A DNA stretch of 45,934 nt, taken from Pseudomonadota bacterium (GTDB lineage Bacteria > Pseudomonadota > Gammaproteobacteria > Pseudomonadales > Pseudohongiellaceae). A program made the position numbers and the translations under genes. This document shows positions 8,351 through 20,505 of the stretch, one piece after another; the first letter of the stretch is position 1, and every line of letters starts with the position of its first letter. The notes beneath the pieces are model-generated. The model worked only from the letters and a program-made list of their open reading frames with translations. It was not told the origin of the DNA and did not search any database. The stretch spans positions 1-45,934 of the forward strand of contig JAQBSZ010000033.1 in assembly GCA_027623555.1 (NCBI GenBank), given 5' to 3'.

Positions 8351-9349
8351 TTACTTGAACAAGAAGTTTTGTTGCTGCGGAAATACGCCAAAGAGTCCAC
8401 CGGTGTGGATAAACAGCACGTTGCGAGCACCCGGCAAGGCGCCGTCATCACCTTTCTGAATCTCACTAACCATGCCATGAAAGGCCTTACCTGTATAGAC
8501 CGGGTCCAGGAACAGGCCATCGGTGCGTGCTAACAGGGCAATACTTGCAAACACTGCTTCTGAAGCTGTGCCATATCCTGCACCCATATAGCCTTCAACT
8601 GTGGTTATTGCCAGCTTCTTCACATCGAAATCGGTTTTGTATCGCTGTTGCCAAAGCGTCACATCTCGCCGAATCTTTTGATCGAAGTAGGCCGCATCGT
8701 CACAAACATTGAATGCCAGCACTTTAGTGGGAATCTCAAACACCCGGATGCCCACGATTAACCCTCCCTGGGTACCGCCAGACCCGGTGGCTGTGACGAT
8801 GTAATCAGGAGTCATGTCGAGGCTCTGGAAATCCTGCTTGAGTTCTTCGCAGGCCGCAATGTATCCCCACAAGCCAATCTCGTCGCTAGCACCAATTGGA
8901 ATGTAGAACGCCTTACTGCCAGCGGTGGCATAGTCCTGCTGCAGGTCCTTCACAAGCTCTTCGTGACCATGCCAGTCATGCTGGGAAACATAGGTAATTT
9001 CAGCACCACTCAGATAATCCATGAGCAGGTTTCCCTCGGGCTGTTCTGGTTTTTCACCACGCAGCACGAGATGAACTTGCAAACCGAGTCGGGTACAGAG
9101 AATCGCCGTCGAGCGGCAGTGATTGGATTGCAGACCGCCACAGGTGATGACAGTATCGCAGCCCTGCTCCTGTGCTTCCGCGAGGGAAAATTCCAGTTTG
9201 CGAATCTTGTTACCGGAGACTTCTGTGCCGGTTAATTCATCGCGCTTGATCCAGATCTGCGTAGCAGAGCCGGTGAGCGGAAATCGTTGCAGCCGGGTTA
9301 TTGGAGTGGGCAAACGAGCCAGATGAAGTCTGTTGGGAAATTCAATCAT
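8351..9349 (-). CDS. D-cysteine desulfhydrase / ACC deaminase family PLP enzyme
   Basis: This is a fold-type II PLP enzyme of 332 residues from the family that holds D-cysteine desulfhydrase (D-cysteine to pyruvate, sulfide and ammonia) and 1-aminocyclopropane-1-carboxylate deaminase. The Schiff-base lysine is in SGNKIRKLEF (Lys48 from the ATG at 9349), followed by GGLQSNHCRSTA, the loop that cradles the substrate, and the phosphate-binding ATGSGGTQGG. The frame can begin five codons earlier at a TTG, but the ATG is preferred. Sequence cannot separate the two activities with certainty; bacterial homologues of this type are more often D-cysteine desulfhydrases. It lies 34 bases upstream of the propeller gene on the same strand. 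Confidence 0.8.
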   Translation of the reverse strand: MIEFPNRLHLARLPTPITRLQRFPLTGSATQIWIKRDELTGTEVSGNKIRKLEFSLAEAQEQGCDTVITCGGLQSNHCRSTAILCTRLGLQVHLVLRGEKPEQPEGNLLMDYLSGAEITYVSQHDWHGHEELVKDLQQDYATAGSKAFYIPIGASDEIGLWGYIAACEELKQDFQSLDMTPDYIVTATGSGGTQGGLIVGIRVFEIPTKVLAFNVCDDAAYFDQKIRRDVTLWQQRYKTDFDVKKLAITTVEGYMGAGYGTASEAVFASIALLARTDGLFLDPVYTGKAFHGMVSEIQKGDDGALPGARNVLFIHTGGLFGVFPQQQNFLFK

Positions 9350-9398
9350 TTTACATGGAGCCAAGAGAAGAAAGCGGTTAAATACCCCTCTCCCTATT

Positions 9399-9411
9399 GG
9401 TGCCTGGCACC
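9399..9411. repeat. Short GTGCC palindrome (ggtgcctggcacc)
   Basis: A 13-base perfect palindrome, ggtgcctggcacc, lies between the small unknown gene and the desulfhydrase gene. The identical sequence recurs at 30027-30039 and a related hairpin at 15558-15593, so it belongs to a dispersed intergenic repeat family of REP type. Confidence 0.55.
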
Positions 9412-9425
9412 TATTGAATCAATAT

Positions 9426-9833
9426 CTAATTGCTGGTCTTGGTTGCATCGTAGGCCTGCGCAACACTTTCCACTCCGGTTGCCAATGGTTTCAACGCCTC
9501 GCTATAAAGAAACAGGTCGGTGAGAACGGCGCGCAGATGAATTGAGGCGTTCAGATTGTCAACCATCTCGGAGCCAATCTTCTCCTGAGCGAGCATGAAA
9601 TTGATCGCCGCTCCCGCCTTGCGGCAATCCTCGGCGATCACTCGCTCGAAATCATCCTGGCTATCGGCCAGGGCACCAGCAATAGTTTTCATCGCCTCGG
9701 CCATGTCCGTGATGGTGGGTCTGGCGTGGGGTCCGGGGCCGGTCTCGGCTCCGGCTGGTCTGCCCTGTGCGGCATAGGCCAACAGGAACTCATAACCAGA
9801 TTCTATGGTTTCAACACTCGCTTCTAAATCCAT
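9426..9833 (-). CDS. Hypothetical small helical protein (135 aa)
   Basis: I do not recognise a family. The product is predicted soluble and mostly helical, with no signal peptide and no transmembrane segment. It has a Gly/Pro/Ala-rich loop (about residues 22-38) between an acidic N-terminal helix and a long helical C-terminal part (DMAEAMKTIAGAL onwards) with a hydrophobic LTDLFLYSEAL segment. It begins with ATG, has ordinary codon use and fits between its minus-strand neighbours without overlap, so it is probably a real gene. Nothing in it suggests catalysis; a small structural or binding role is possible. Confidence 0.5.
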   Translation of the reverse strand: MDLEASVETIESGYEFLLAYAAQGRPAGAETGPGPHARPTITDMAEAMKTIAGALADSQDDFERVIAEDCRKAGAAINFMLAQEKIGSEMVDNLNASIHLRAVLTDLFLYSEALKPLATGVESVAQAYDATKTSN

Positions 9834-9935
9834 TTGCTACTCAATATTCGCTCAAGTAAAAGGGGCTTTAATGGGAACACCTACGAAAATAAACTGGGAA
9901 ATAAACTAAACCGGGGACACTGATAAAAACCTAAT

Positions 9936-10027
9936 GGGGACACCTACAACTTAACAATTTAAGCCCGAAATTGGCGCGGCTATTGAGCCTTCCGAGCCCC
10001 TTAAGTTGTTAAGTTGTAGGTGTCCCC
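9936..10027. repeat. Long hairpin repeat just after the cytochrome b stop
   Basis: Left arm 9936-9963 (starting ggggacacctacaactt) and right arm 10000-10027 are inverted copies of 28 bases with one mismatch, separated by a 36-base loop. On the minus strand the hairpin begins 7 bases after the cytochrome b stop codon. The same 28-mer occurs three more times at 10851-10983. Degenerate pieces (ggggacac, gggaacacctac) lie at about 9872-9920. It probably acts as an RNA-stabilising or terminating structure, or is a REP-type mobile palindrome. Confidence 0.8.
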
Positions 10028-10034
10028 TAATCCT

Positions 10035-10802
10035 CTAGTCGGCTTCTTTCGGCGCCCACTTGCTGGTGTCGTGATTAGCCGCCATTTCATCTTCGGAAAT
10101 CCAACCGGATACCATGGAACGAGTGTAGAACAGCTTCTCCGGACGCAACGCGAAATAGATGTGCGTCGCCGCCAGTGCAACGAGAGCCAGAGTTGATAAA
10201 CCGTGCAACAGGAACACCAATCCGAGCGTGCTTTCCGCCATGCTATTGGTACGATCCCAGAATGGCGAATCGATCTGCATCCACATCAGGACGCCTGTGA
10301 CGATGACCGCCAGCACGACTACTGTTACCGCCCAGTGCATACCTTTCTGTTCGAAAGTATATTTACCAGGCTTCTTGGCTGAATCGAATGGCTCGCCGAA
10401 ATCTCGCGGCCCGAGAATCATGGATTTAAAATCCTGCCAGAACAATGACCGGATTATATGAAACAAAACAATGAAGCTAAGAACCAGTCCGGAAATCCAG
10501 TGAATGTTCAACCAGGCGATTCGCAAACCAATGATTGGCGCCACACCCGTAAAAATTAGCACCAGAATGCTGGCGGCCATTACCCAGTGAAAAAGTCGAT
10601 CGATAGACTCATGTCTCAGCATTCTTCTGCCATCAGCAGAAGGCTTGTCCATCTTCTTGTTGGCCAGAGCAGCCATGATGATTGCGTGAGCTGCTAAAAG
10701 AACCAGTATCGCAATAGCAACGACCCATAGTAAGTCCCAGGATACGCCGAGGATTACTTCCTCTCCCCAGACATCGCGTTTATAGCGGACAATTTCTCCC
10801 AC
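10035..10802 (-). CDS. Membrane cytochrome b (FdnI/cytochrome b561-like) electron-transfer subunit
   Basis: This 255-residue protein has about five transmembrane helices (roughly 23-47, 72-92, 100-120, 155-176 and 192-217) and candidate haem-ligating histidines His72 (RLFHWVMA), His101, His115, His200 and His214. This is the pattern of di-haem cytochrome b subunits of formate dehydrogenase and hydrogenase, which pass electrons between a periplasmic enzyme and the quinone pool. It follows the FAD-subunit gene on the same strand after a 189-base spacer with repeats. From position I infer that it connects the adjacent Tat-exported molybdenum hydroxylase to the membrane. It could alternatively serve another enzyme, as the spacer makes co-transcription uncertain. 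Confidence 0.75.
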   Translation of the reverse strand: MGEIVRYKRDVWGEEVILGVSWDLLWVVAIAILVLLAAHAIIMAALANKKMDKPSADGRRMLRHESIDRLFHWVMAASILVLIFTGVAPIIGLRIAWLNIHWISGLVLSFIVLFHIIRSLFWQDFKSMILGPRDFGEPFDSAKKPGKYTFEQKGMHWAVTVVVLAVIVTGVLMWMQIDSPFWDRTNSMAESTLGLVFLLHGLSTLALVALAATHIYFALRPEKLFYTRSMVSGWISEDEMAANHDTSKWAPKEAD

Positions 10803-10850
10803 TGTACTACCCTCTCAATTTATTGTTTTGGTACTGCTGTTTTTTGAATT

Positions 10851-10983
10851 GGGGACACCTACAACTTAACAACTTAAGCCGAACAACAAGGAGCCAACTG
10901 GTTTTCTGGCTGCTTAAGTTGTTAAGTTGTAGGTGTCCCCTATTTTTCTTGGCTGCTTAAGTTGTTAAGTTGTAGGTGTCCCC
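10851..10983. repeat. Hairpin repeat with a tandem third arm after the FAD-subunit stop
   Basis: The 28-base arm ggggacacctacaacttaac... at 10851-10878 pairs perfectly with 10913-10940, and the right arm is repeated again at 10956-10983, 43 bases on, together with its flank (ggctgcttaagttg, tattttt). Two alternative hairpins can form with the single left arm. On the minus strand the array starts 8 bases after the FAD-subunit stop codon, the same placement as the copy after the cytochrome b gene. Confidence 0.8.
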
Positions 10984-10991
10984 TATTTTTC

Positions 10992-11987
10992 TCAGCCCCG
11001 GATCGCTCTCTTAACCAGATTTTGCATCAATGGCACTTTGAAATGATTGTAATTCAAAGGTCTCGCACCATTGGTTGCCATCTCACCAGCTCGGCCGGCA
11101 AGTTCCTCTGATCGCTGTTGTCCGCGAATTGCATTTTCAACTGCTTCTAAACGACGCGGCGTACACTCTACTGCACCACAGGCCAGGCGGGCGTCCTGGA
11201 TAACACCGCCGGAAACCTTGAAGGCCGCCGCGATGTTTACCAGAGCGAAATCCCATACATTGCGATCCGCTACCTTTTCAAAATAGAACTCGGCGTTGGC
11301 CCAGCTGCCGGGAATGCGAACTGCAGTGAGAATCTCCCCAGGATTGAGTACGGTCATGTGAATGATGTCTCGATCAGGACCTACAAAATAATCCTGCGCT
11401 CGAATCAGCCGCTGGCCACCCTGACTGCTAACCACCATGATCGCATCCAGTGCAACCAGGGCAGGAGCGGTATCGGAAGGACTTACAGCCACACAGCGGC
11501 TGGCACCGAATAATGCGTGCTCGCGATTAAGCCCTTCCGGTGAATCGGCATAGCAGATATTACCGCCGGCACGATAGCAATCCAGTCCCCGACGGTAGTA
11601 CCAGCAACGGGCATCCTGGTTCAGGTTGCCGCCGAGAGTTCCAACGTTACGAATCTGCGGGCTGGCCACCTTGCTGGCCGCCATTGCCAGAAGACTATAG
11701 CGGGATTGCACCAGGGGATTATTGGCGATCTCGGTCAGCGTTGTTACCGCGCCGATCTCGATACCGTCATCGATTTCCTTGATGCCTTTCCAGGCGTCGA
11801 TCTGGGTTAGTTCGATCATGGCAGCAGGCGACTTGTTGCGGTCTTTCAACCAACCGTAAGTGTCCTGACCACCACCAACCAGCCAACCATCGGCGCCTAA
11901 TGTATTCGCCAATGCCAGGGCGTTGGCTTCATCAGTTGGTTGATAAAGCTCTATATCGGGCATTACGTCATGTGATGTGGCTACCAT
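10992..11987 (-). CDS. Molybdenum hydroxylase FAD subunit with 4Fe-4S loop (PaoB/CoxM-like)
   Basis: This is the medium subunit of a xanthine dehydrogenase-family enzyme, binding FAD and passing electrons from the 2Fe-2S centres onward. FAD-binding motifs are GADGWLVGGGQDT near the N terminus and VGTLGGNL. An inserted loop carries four cysteines (Cys128, Cys137, Cys145 and Cys165 from the chosen start, in DARCWYYRRGLDC, NICYA and SRCVAVSPSD), the arrangement used by PaoB and HcrB to hold an extra 4Fe-4S cluster. The start is the ATG at 11987: it has GAGG five bases ahead and lies one base after the stop of the molybdenum subunit, whereas the upstream TTG would overlap that gene by 26 bases. 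The C terminus is the usual CoxM C-terminal domain. Confidence 0.87.
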   Translation of the reverse strand: MVATSHDVMPDIELYQPTDEANALALANTLGADGWLVGGGQDTYGWLKDRNKSPAAMIELTQIDAWKGIKEIDDGIEIGAVTTLTEIANNPLVQSRYSLLAMAASKVASPQIRNVGTLGGNLNQDARCWYYRRGLDCYRAGGNICYADSPEGLNREHALFGASRCVAVSPSDTAPALVALDAIMVVSSQGGQRLIRAQDYFVGPDRDIIHMTVLNPGEILTAVRIPGSWANAEFYFEKVADRNVWDFALVNIAAAFKVSGGVIQDARLACGAVECTPRRLEAVENAIRGQQRSEELAGRAGEMATNGARPLNYNHFKVPLMQNLVKRAIRG

Positions 11988-11988
11988 A

Positions 11989-14415
11989 TCAACCTCGGAA
12001 ATTGTTCTGAGCAAGAGGTACCCAATCTTCGGATATTCCTGCTATGTGGTTAATGATCATGTCTGTCGTTACCGGCGTGGCGTTAAAGATGTGACCGCCT
12101 AACGCATCGGAAATCGCAGCATTCAGTGCGGCAGAGACGGCGCCCATGGAGGGCTCACCGATGCCGCGCGCACCTACCGGGTTTTCAGGATCAGGCAGAT
12201 CCACCCAGCCGGATACAATCCTTGCTGGCGTGTCGAGATAGGTAGGAACCTTACTCTGCCAGTAACCGGTACTCGCCGGCAGTCCATTCTGCGGATCGTA
12301 CAAATGACGTTCCAGGGCGGATAAACCGATACCCCAGACCACACCACCCACCATCTGGTTCTTCAGGCCTTGTGGATGCATTACCGTACCGCATTCAGCC
12401 ACAGTCACTACATCGATAATCTCAAACTTACCGGTCTCGGTATCCAGCTCAATCTCACAGGCTGTAACAGTAAAGCCAGGAGGATTACCGGAGTGAGCCG
12501 GGTCATGATAGACACCCATGAAACCGGAACCAGCCAGTCGCGACACGGAAATCTGTGTCCACTCGGCGAGATCCTCGGGTAACTCTGCTTCTCCGGTGTA
12601 CTTGCCACCCAGTTCCATCGCTCGCCGGGCAACCTGGGCATAGGTGTAGCCGACAGACTGATTGGCAATCTGGTGTACCCGCTCGTTGGAAATATCGTAT
12701 TCAGCAGGAGCACCACCGAGATCACTCGCTGCTATTTCCTTCATCTTCGTCAGCATGTCCTGCGCCGCGCCCCAGCACGTCCGCGTATTGGTAAAGATGG
12801 AGTTGCTGCCGTCCTGTGGTGAGGTGATTGGCAGATGCAGGTCAGTGCGACCGGTAATAATGTCACAGCTGTCCCATGGCATCTTCAATGCTTCGGCGGC
12901 TGCACGGGAAGTCGATGCGTAGGAATAGGTTCCCAGGTTACCGACCCCGTTGTGAATCTTCAGTCGGCCGTCTGGACCCATCATGACGATACCGTCCATG
13001 CCACTGCGCCCGGCATTGTGATAACCCTGGCCAATGCCAAATCCTGTCACCTTGCTGCCATTGCGCTGGCGGCGGCGTGGTTGACGCCCTGCCCAGTCAA
13101 ACAGCTGCGCGGTCTGCTCCAGTGCTTCAGGCATATAGGCGCTGGTGAATGGAGTGCGTTGTGGTACACCACCCTCATCACCGTTCTGCGGAGTATTTAT
13201 CTTGCGAATTTCCAGGCGATCAATGCCCAGCTCATCCGCGGCCTTGTCGAGGATTGGCGAAACAATCGCCGCAATCTGGTTCTCACCCGGGCCACGCTGG
13301 GCACCGCGGTGAGCCGTATTGCTGCCGATGGACACGCCTCTGAGGCGAACTGCATCAGCCTGGTACACGATACTGATGGCGTTGGTTGCAGAGAACGCAT
13401 CTCCGCCACCGCCCTTGCCGCCGTTGTCAGACACGATCCAGAGATCGGCTGCTGCCATCGTGCCATTCTGGCGAAAACCCAGTTTGATCCAGCCCTGAAA
13501 ACCCTGCCGAGCACCACCAATGGTGAACTCTTCTTCGCGGGTGACTCGCATCATGACTGGACGGTTGATCTTCTGGGACAGCTTGGCGGGAATCGCCGCA
13601 CTTGGAACGCTTCCGGCGCGCGCGCGCTGACCGAAACCACCACCGGTTGCGGCGTTGATGAAGACCAGGTCTTCTTTCGCTACACCTATAATGCCGGCGA
13701 TACCGTCGGCAAATGCCGTCAGGCTCTGCGAGGTTGCGTGCAGGTACAGTTTGCCGTCTTCCCAATAGGCCATGGCGCTGCGTGGCTCCATCGACATGTG
13801 TGGGTAACCGGCGGTAGTGAATGTGTTCTCATAAACATAAGCCGATTCCCCGAAAGCAGCATCGAGGTCTCCATAAGCAAGCTCAGTCGGAGCCGCAGCG
13901 GTGGGCTCATTACCCGCACGGAAACTGGCGACCTGGTCAGTCGTCCATTTTTCCTCAATAAAGCCCTCACGGAAGGCAAAAGTATTACCTCCGTTGTAAG
14001 CATTCGGGCCACCTTCGGCAAGGCTGTCCAGCGGGTCGATAACGAAAGGCAGTCTTTCGAAGGTAACCGAGATCGCGGCGATTGCCGTTTCGGCTGTCTT
14101 CTCATCGATTGCCGCGACCGCCAGAATGGGTTCACCAACCAGGGTCGGTTCGTTAGTCAGAATCTTCAGGCCGGTGCTCTGCGGTTCACCATCGGGATAG
14201 ACATCGTCGGCGGTGAGAATGCCAAATACACCTTCCATCGCCAATGCCGCGGACGCATCAATGTCGATAACGCGAGCATGGGGAATCGGGCTTGTGAGTA
14301 ATCTTGCATAGACCATCCCTTCACGGGTGTAGTCTTCTGCATACTTAATCCTGCCAGTGACCTTACCGGTAACATCAGGCGGGACGAAATCTTTACCAAT
14401 ATGCATATATGCCAT
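11989..14415 (-). CDS. Molybdenum hydroxylase large subunit (molybdopterin-binding)
   Basis: The 808-residue catalytic subunit of a xanthine dehydrogenase/aldehyde oxidoreductase-family enzyme binds the molybdopterin cytosine dinucleotide cofactor and hydroxylates the substrate with water-derived oxygen. The N-terminal a/b hammerhead domain (GKVTGRIKYAEDY) is followed by the cofactor domains with TGGGFGQRARAG and HRGAQRGPGENQ. The catalytic glutamate is Glu754 in GARGIGEPSMG. Domain order and length are normal. The substrate is not evident; aldehydes and N-heterocycles are the usual ones. It has no signal peptide of its own, as expected for a complex carried through Tat by the 2Fe-2S subunit. 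It starts 5 bases after the 2Fe-2S gene and ends one base before the FAD gene, a tight operon. Confidence 0.9.
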   Translation of the reverse strand: MAYMHIGKDFVPPDVTGKVTGRIKYAEDYTREGMVYARLLTSPIPHARVIDIDASAALAMEGVFGILTADDVYPDGEPQSTGLKILTNEPTLVGEPILAVAAIDEKTAETAIAAISVTFERLPFVIDPLDSLAEGGPNAYNGGNTFAFREGFIEEKWTTDQVASFRAGNEPTAAAPTELAYGDLDAAFGESAYVYENTFTTAGYPHMSMEPRSAMAYWEDGKLYLHATSQSLTAFADGIAGIIGVAKEDLVFINAATGGGFGQRARAGSVPSAAIPAKLSQKINRPVMMRVTREEEFTIGGARQGFQGWIKLGFRQNGTMAAADLWIVSDNGGKGGGGDAFSATNAISIVYQADAVRLRGVSIGSNTAHRGAQRGPGENQIAAIVSPILDKAADELGIDRLEIRKINTPQNGDEGGVPQRTPFTSAYMPEALEQTAQLFDWAGRQPRRRQRNGSKVTGFGIGQGYHNAGRSGMDGIVMMGPDGRLKIHNGVGNLGTYSYASTSRAAAEALKMPWDSCDIITGRTDLHLPITSPQDGSNSIFTNTRTCWGAAQDMLTKMKEIAASDLGGAPAEYDISNERVHQIANQSVGYTYAQVARRAMELGGKYTGEAELPEDLAEWTQISVSRLAGSGFMGVYHDPAHSGNPPGFTVTACEIELDTETGKFEIIDVVTVAECGTVMHPQGLKNQMVGGVVWGIGLSALERHLYDPQNGLPASTGYWQSKVPTYLDTPARIVSGWVDLPDPENPVGARGIGEPSMGAVSAALNAAISDALGGHIFNATPVTTDMIINHIAGISEDWVPLAQNNFRG

Positions 14416-14420
14416 GATGT

Positions 14421-15005
14421 TTATCCTATTTCAGCGGCGCGCATGACGCCGTCAAGGTAAGAGTCATAAGAACCACAGCGGCATATATTTCCGGACATGC
14501 CCAGCTGTGCTTCTTCTCGGGTTGGATTGGGATTGATGCGCAGCAGCGCTACAGCTGCCATCACCTGTCCCGGTGTACAGTAACCACATTGCGGAGAAAG
14601 GCTCTCTACGAATGCCTGCTGAACAGGATGCAAGTCACCGTTGGCAGACTCCAGGCCTTCGACGGTTTCGATGCGCCCGTTCTTCATTGAATGAGTTAGC
14701 ACCGAACAGGAATACGTGGCGATGTCATCCACCAGCACGGTACAAGCACCACATTCGCCTCGGTTACATCCCAGCTTGGTTCCAGTTAGACCGAGCTTGT
14801 AGCGCAGTGTCGATGCAAGAGTCTCCTGGGGAGCGACATCGACATTACGTACCTGGCCATTTACATTGATTCGAATCAGACGCTCAACATATCCAGCAGG
14901 GCGGTTCTGGCCATTAGCGGCATACCACATTGTAGTGGTAGTAGCCGCCGCACCAGAGGCAATCACCCCTTTTATGAAGCGTCTTCGGGTTAGTTTTGGA
15001 TTCAC
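14421..15005 (-). CDS. Tat-exported 2Fe-2S subunit of the molybdenum hydroxylase (PaoA-like)
   Basis: The small iron-sulfur subunit of 194 residues relays electrons from the molybdenum centre to FAD. Residues 1-31 are a twin-arginine signal (LTRRRFIKGV, then an Ala/Thr-rich hydrophobic stretch), so the assembled enzyme is exported folded to the periplasm. The plant-type ferredoxin domain has Cys80, Cys85, Cys88 and Cys100 (LGCNRGECGACTV, YSC). The helical C-terminal domain has Cys140, Cys143, Cys175 and Cys177 (QCGYCTPGQ, NICRCG). This two-cluster arrangement is standard for CoxS/PaoA proteins, and the Tat signal resembles E. coli PaoA. It is the first gene of the minus-strand operon, so its promoter lies in the AT-rich stretch at about 15030-15130. 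Confidence 0.92.
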   Translation of the reverse strand: MNPKLTRRRFIKGVIASGAAATTTTMWYAANGQNRPAGYVERLIRINVNGQVRNVDVAPQETLASTLRYKLGLTGTKLGCNRGECGACTVLVDDIATYSCSVLTHSMKNGRIETVEGLESANGDLHPVQQAFVESLSPQCGYCTPGQVMAAVALLRINPNPTREEAQLGMSGNICRCGSYDSYLDGVMRAAEIG

Positions 15006-15557
15006 GGGTTAGTTGCCTCCTGATAAGGACTTGGAATTCTGTTTCTTTTTGATCTGAGTAGTTAATTATTTTTGTTGTAATTCGTTCTTAATCTAAATGA
15101 GAATTGTTTACATTTAGTTAGTTTTCATTGTGGTGCAGTATCGCGGGTTAGAGTAAATCACCCGTTGGTTTTTAGCAAGCAAGCAACCCCCGTGGATGGC
15201 TTGAATGGTGGTCGTTTCAGCCGATTCGATTGCAGTGGGAAAAAGGGCATAGGGCCAGCCGAAAATTCATCTGTTGACTGCTGCACATTTACGCTGAGTA
15301 GTGGAAGAAATGCTGTCAGGATTTTTTCTTTTCATATCGCGTCAGGCGATCGAGATAAGGATGGAACTTCATAGTGAAACTGGAGCGATACGCACTAGAA
15401 ATGTTAGAAGTCAAAATGACAACCTGTTCCCCATTAGAGTGATGTTGATTGGGTGAGAAGCTGCTTGAAATCAGCGGCTTGGTGGTCCGAAGAATCTGCG
15501 GAAACCCGCGCATACCTTGACATATTCTGCTGTGATGTTATTTTGTTCGGCCGCGTT

Positions 15558-15593
15558 TTAGGTACTGCCACGGATGCTGGCAGGCACCTAAAA
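15558..15593. repeat. Imperfect hairpin, REP-like (taggt-ctgcca / tggcag-accta)
   Basis: The arms taggtactgcca and tggcaggcaccta flank a 7-base spacer (cggatgc) and pair with one small bulge. The core resembles the GTGCC palindromes at 9399 and 30027 and probably belongs to the same dispersed family. Confidence 0.5.
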
Positions 15594-15703
15594 GCGAACT
15601 GTAAAAAGAATTATTCGCCAAGTCCTACCCGGCCAAATTCAGCAGCGTTATGCTTACCGACCCGAGAGGCGCAGCCATCACGGGGTGGGGAGCCTGCGGC
15701 AGA

Positions 15704-15788
15704 TTGAGAGCCTTCTGTAGGGTCTGTAGGGAGAGCCTTCAGCGAAATGGAGAGCCCTCACCGGAATGGAGAGCCCTCAGCGCGCAAT
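15704..15788. repeat. Imperfect 19-bp tandem repeat upstream of gltB
   Basis: The unit ggagagccctcagcgaaat occurs about four times in a row: a degenerate copy from 15704, then 15730-15748, 15749-15767 and 15768-15788. The gagagcc core is invariant and the unit end varies. The array ends 89 bases before the gltB start, so it could be a cluster of regulator sites or an expanded simple repeat. There is also a short direct repeat (ctgtagggt) at about 15715-15730. Confidence 0.65.
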
Positions 15789-15877
15789 GAACGCCTGGGC
15801 CTGGCGCGGAGTAACAAGACACCGAACAAATCGTGTGCCTGGATTGCTGACTGGTATGTACTGAGATTAAATGCGTT

Positions 15878-20440
<4,563 letters not shown>

Positions 20441-20505
20441 GCTGCAGTAAGCGGACCAGTGTTTGCTGCAAACATCACCTCTTTAACAGGTTTCTAGGTA
20501 GATAG

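Larger units (their letters stand above)
15006..15877. other. Divergent intergenic region between the Mo-hydroxylase operon and gltB
   Basis: About 870 bases contain no convincing gene; the open frames have no recognisable product and no good start. The stretch 15030-15130 is very AT-rich and should hold the operon promoter. The right half holds a hairpin (15558-15593) and a tandem repeat (15704-15788) close to gltB, whose promoter must also lie here. Confidence 0.5.

Noticed and set aside
12835..14301. Long plus-strand open frame of 488 codons inside the Mo-subunit gene
   Set aside because: It is the antisense shadow of a complete molybdenum hydroxylase large subunit on the minus strand, whose motifs are all intact. 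The plus frame has no recognisable domain.
15030..15130. Possible Fur box (aaatgagaattgtttacattt)
   Set aside because: It resembles a Fur site in base content only. The inverted halves match poorly beyond the outer five bases, and the operon has no obvious link to iron uptake.
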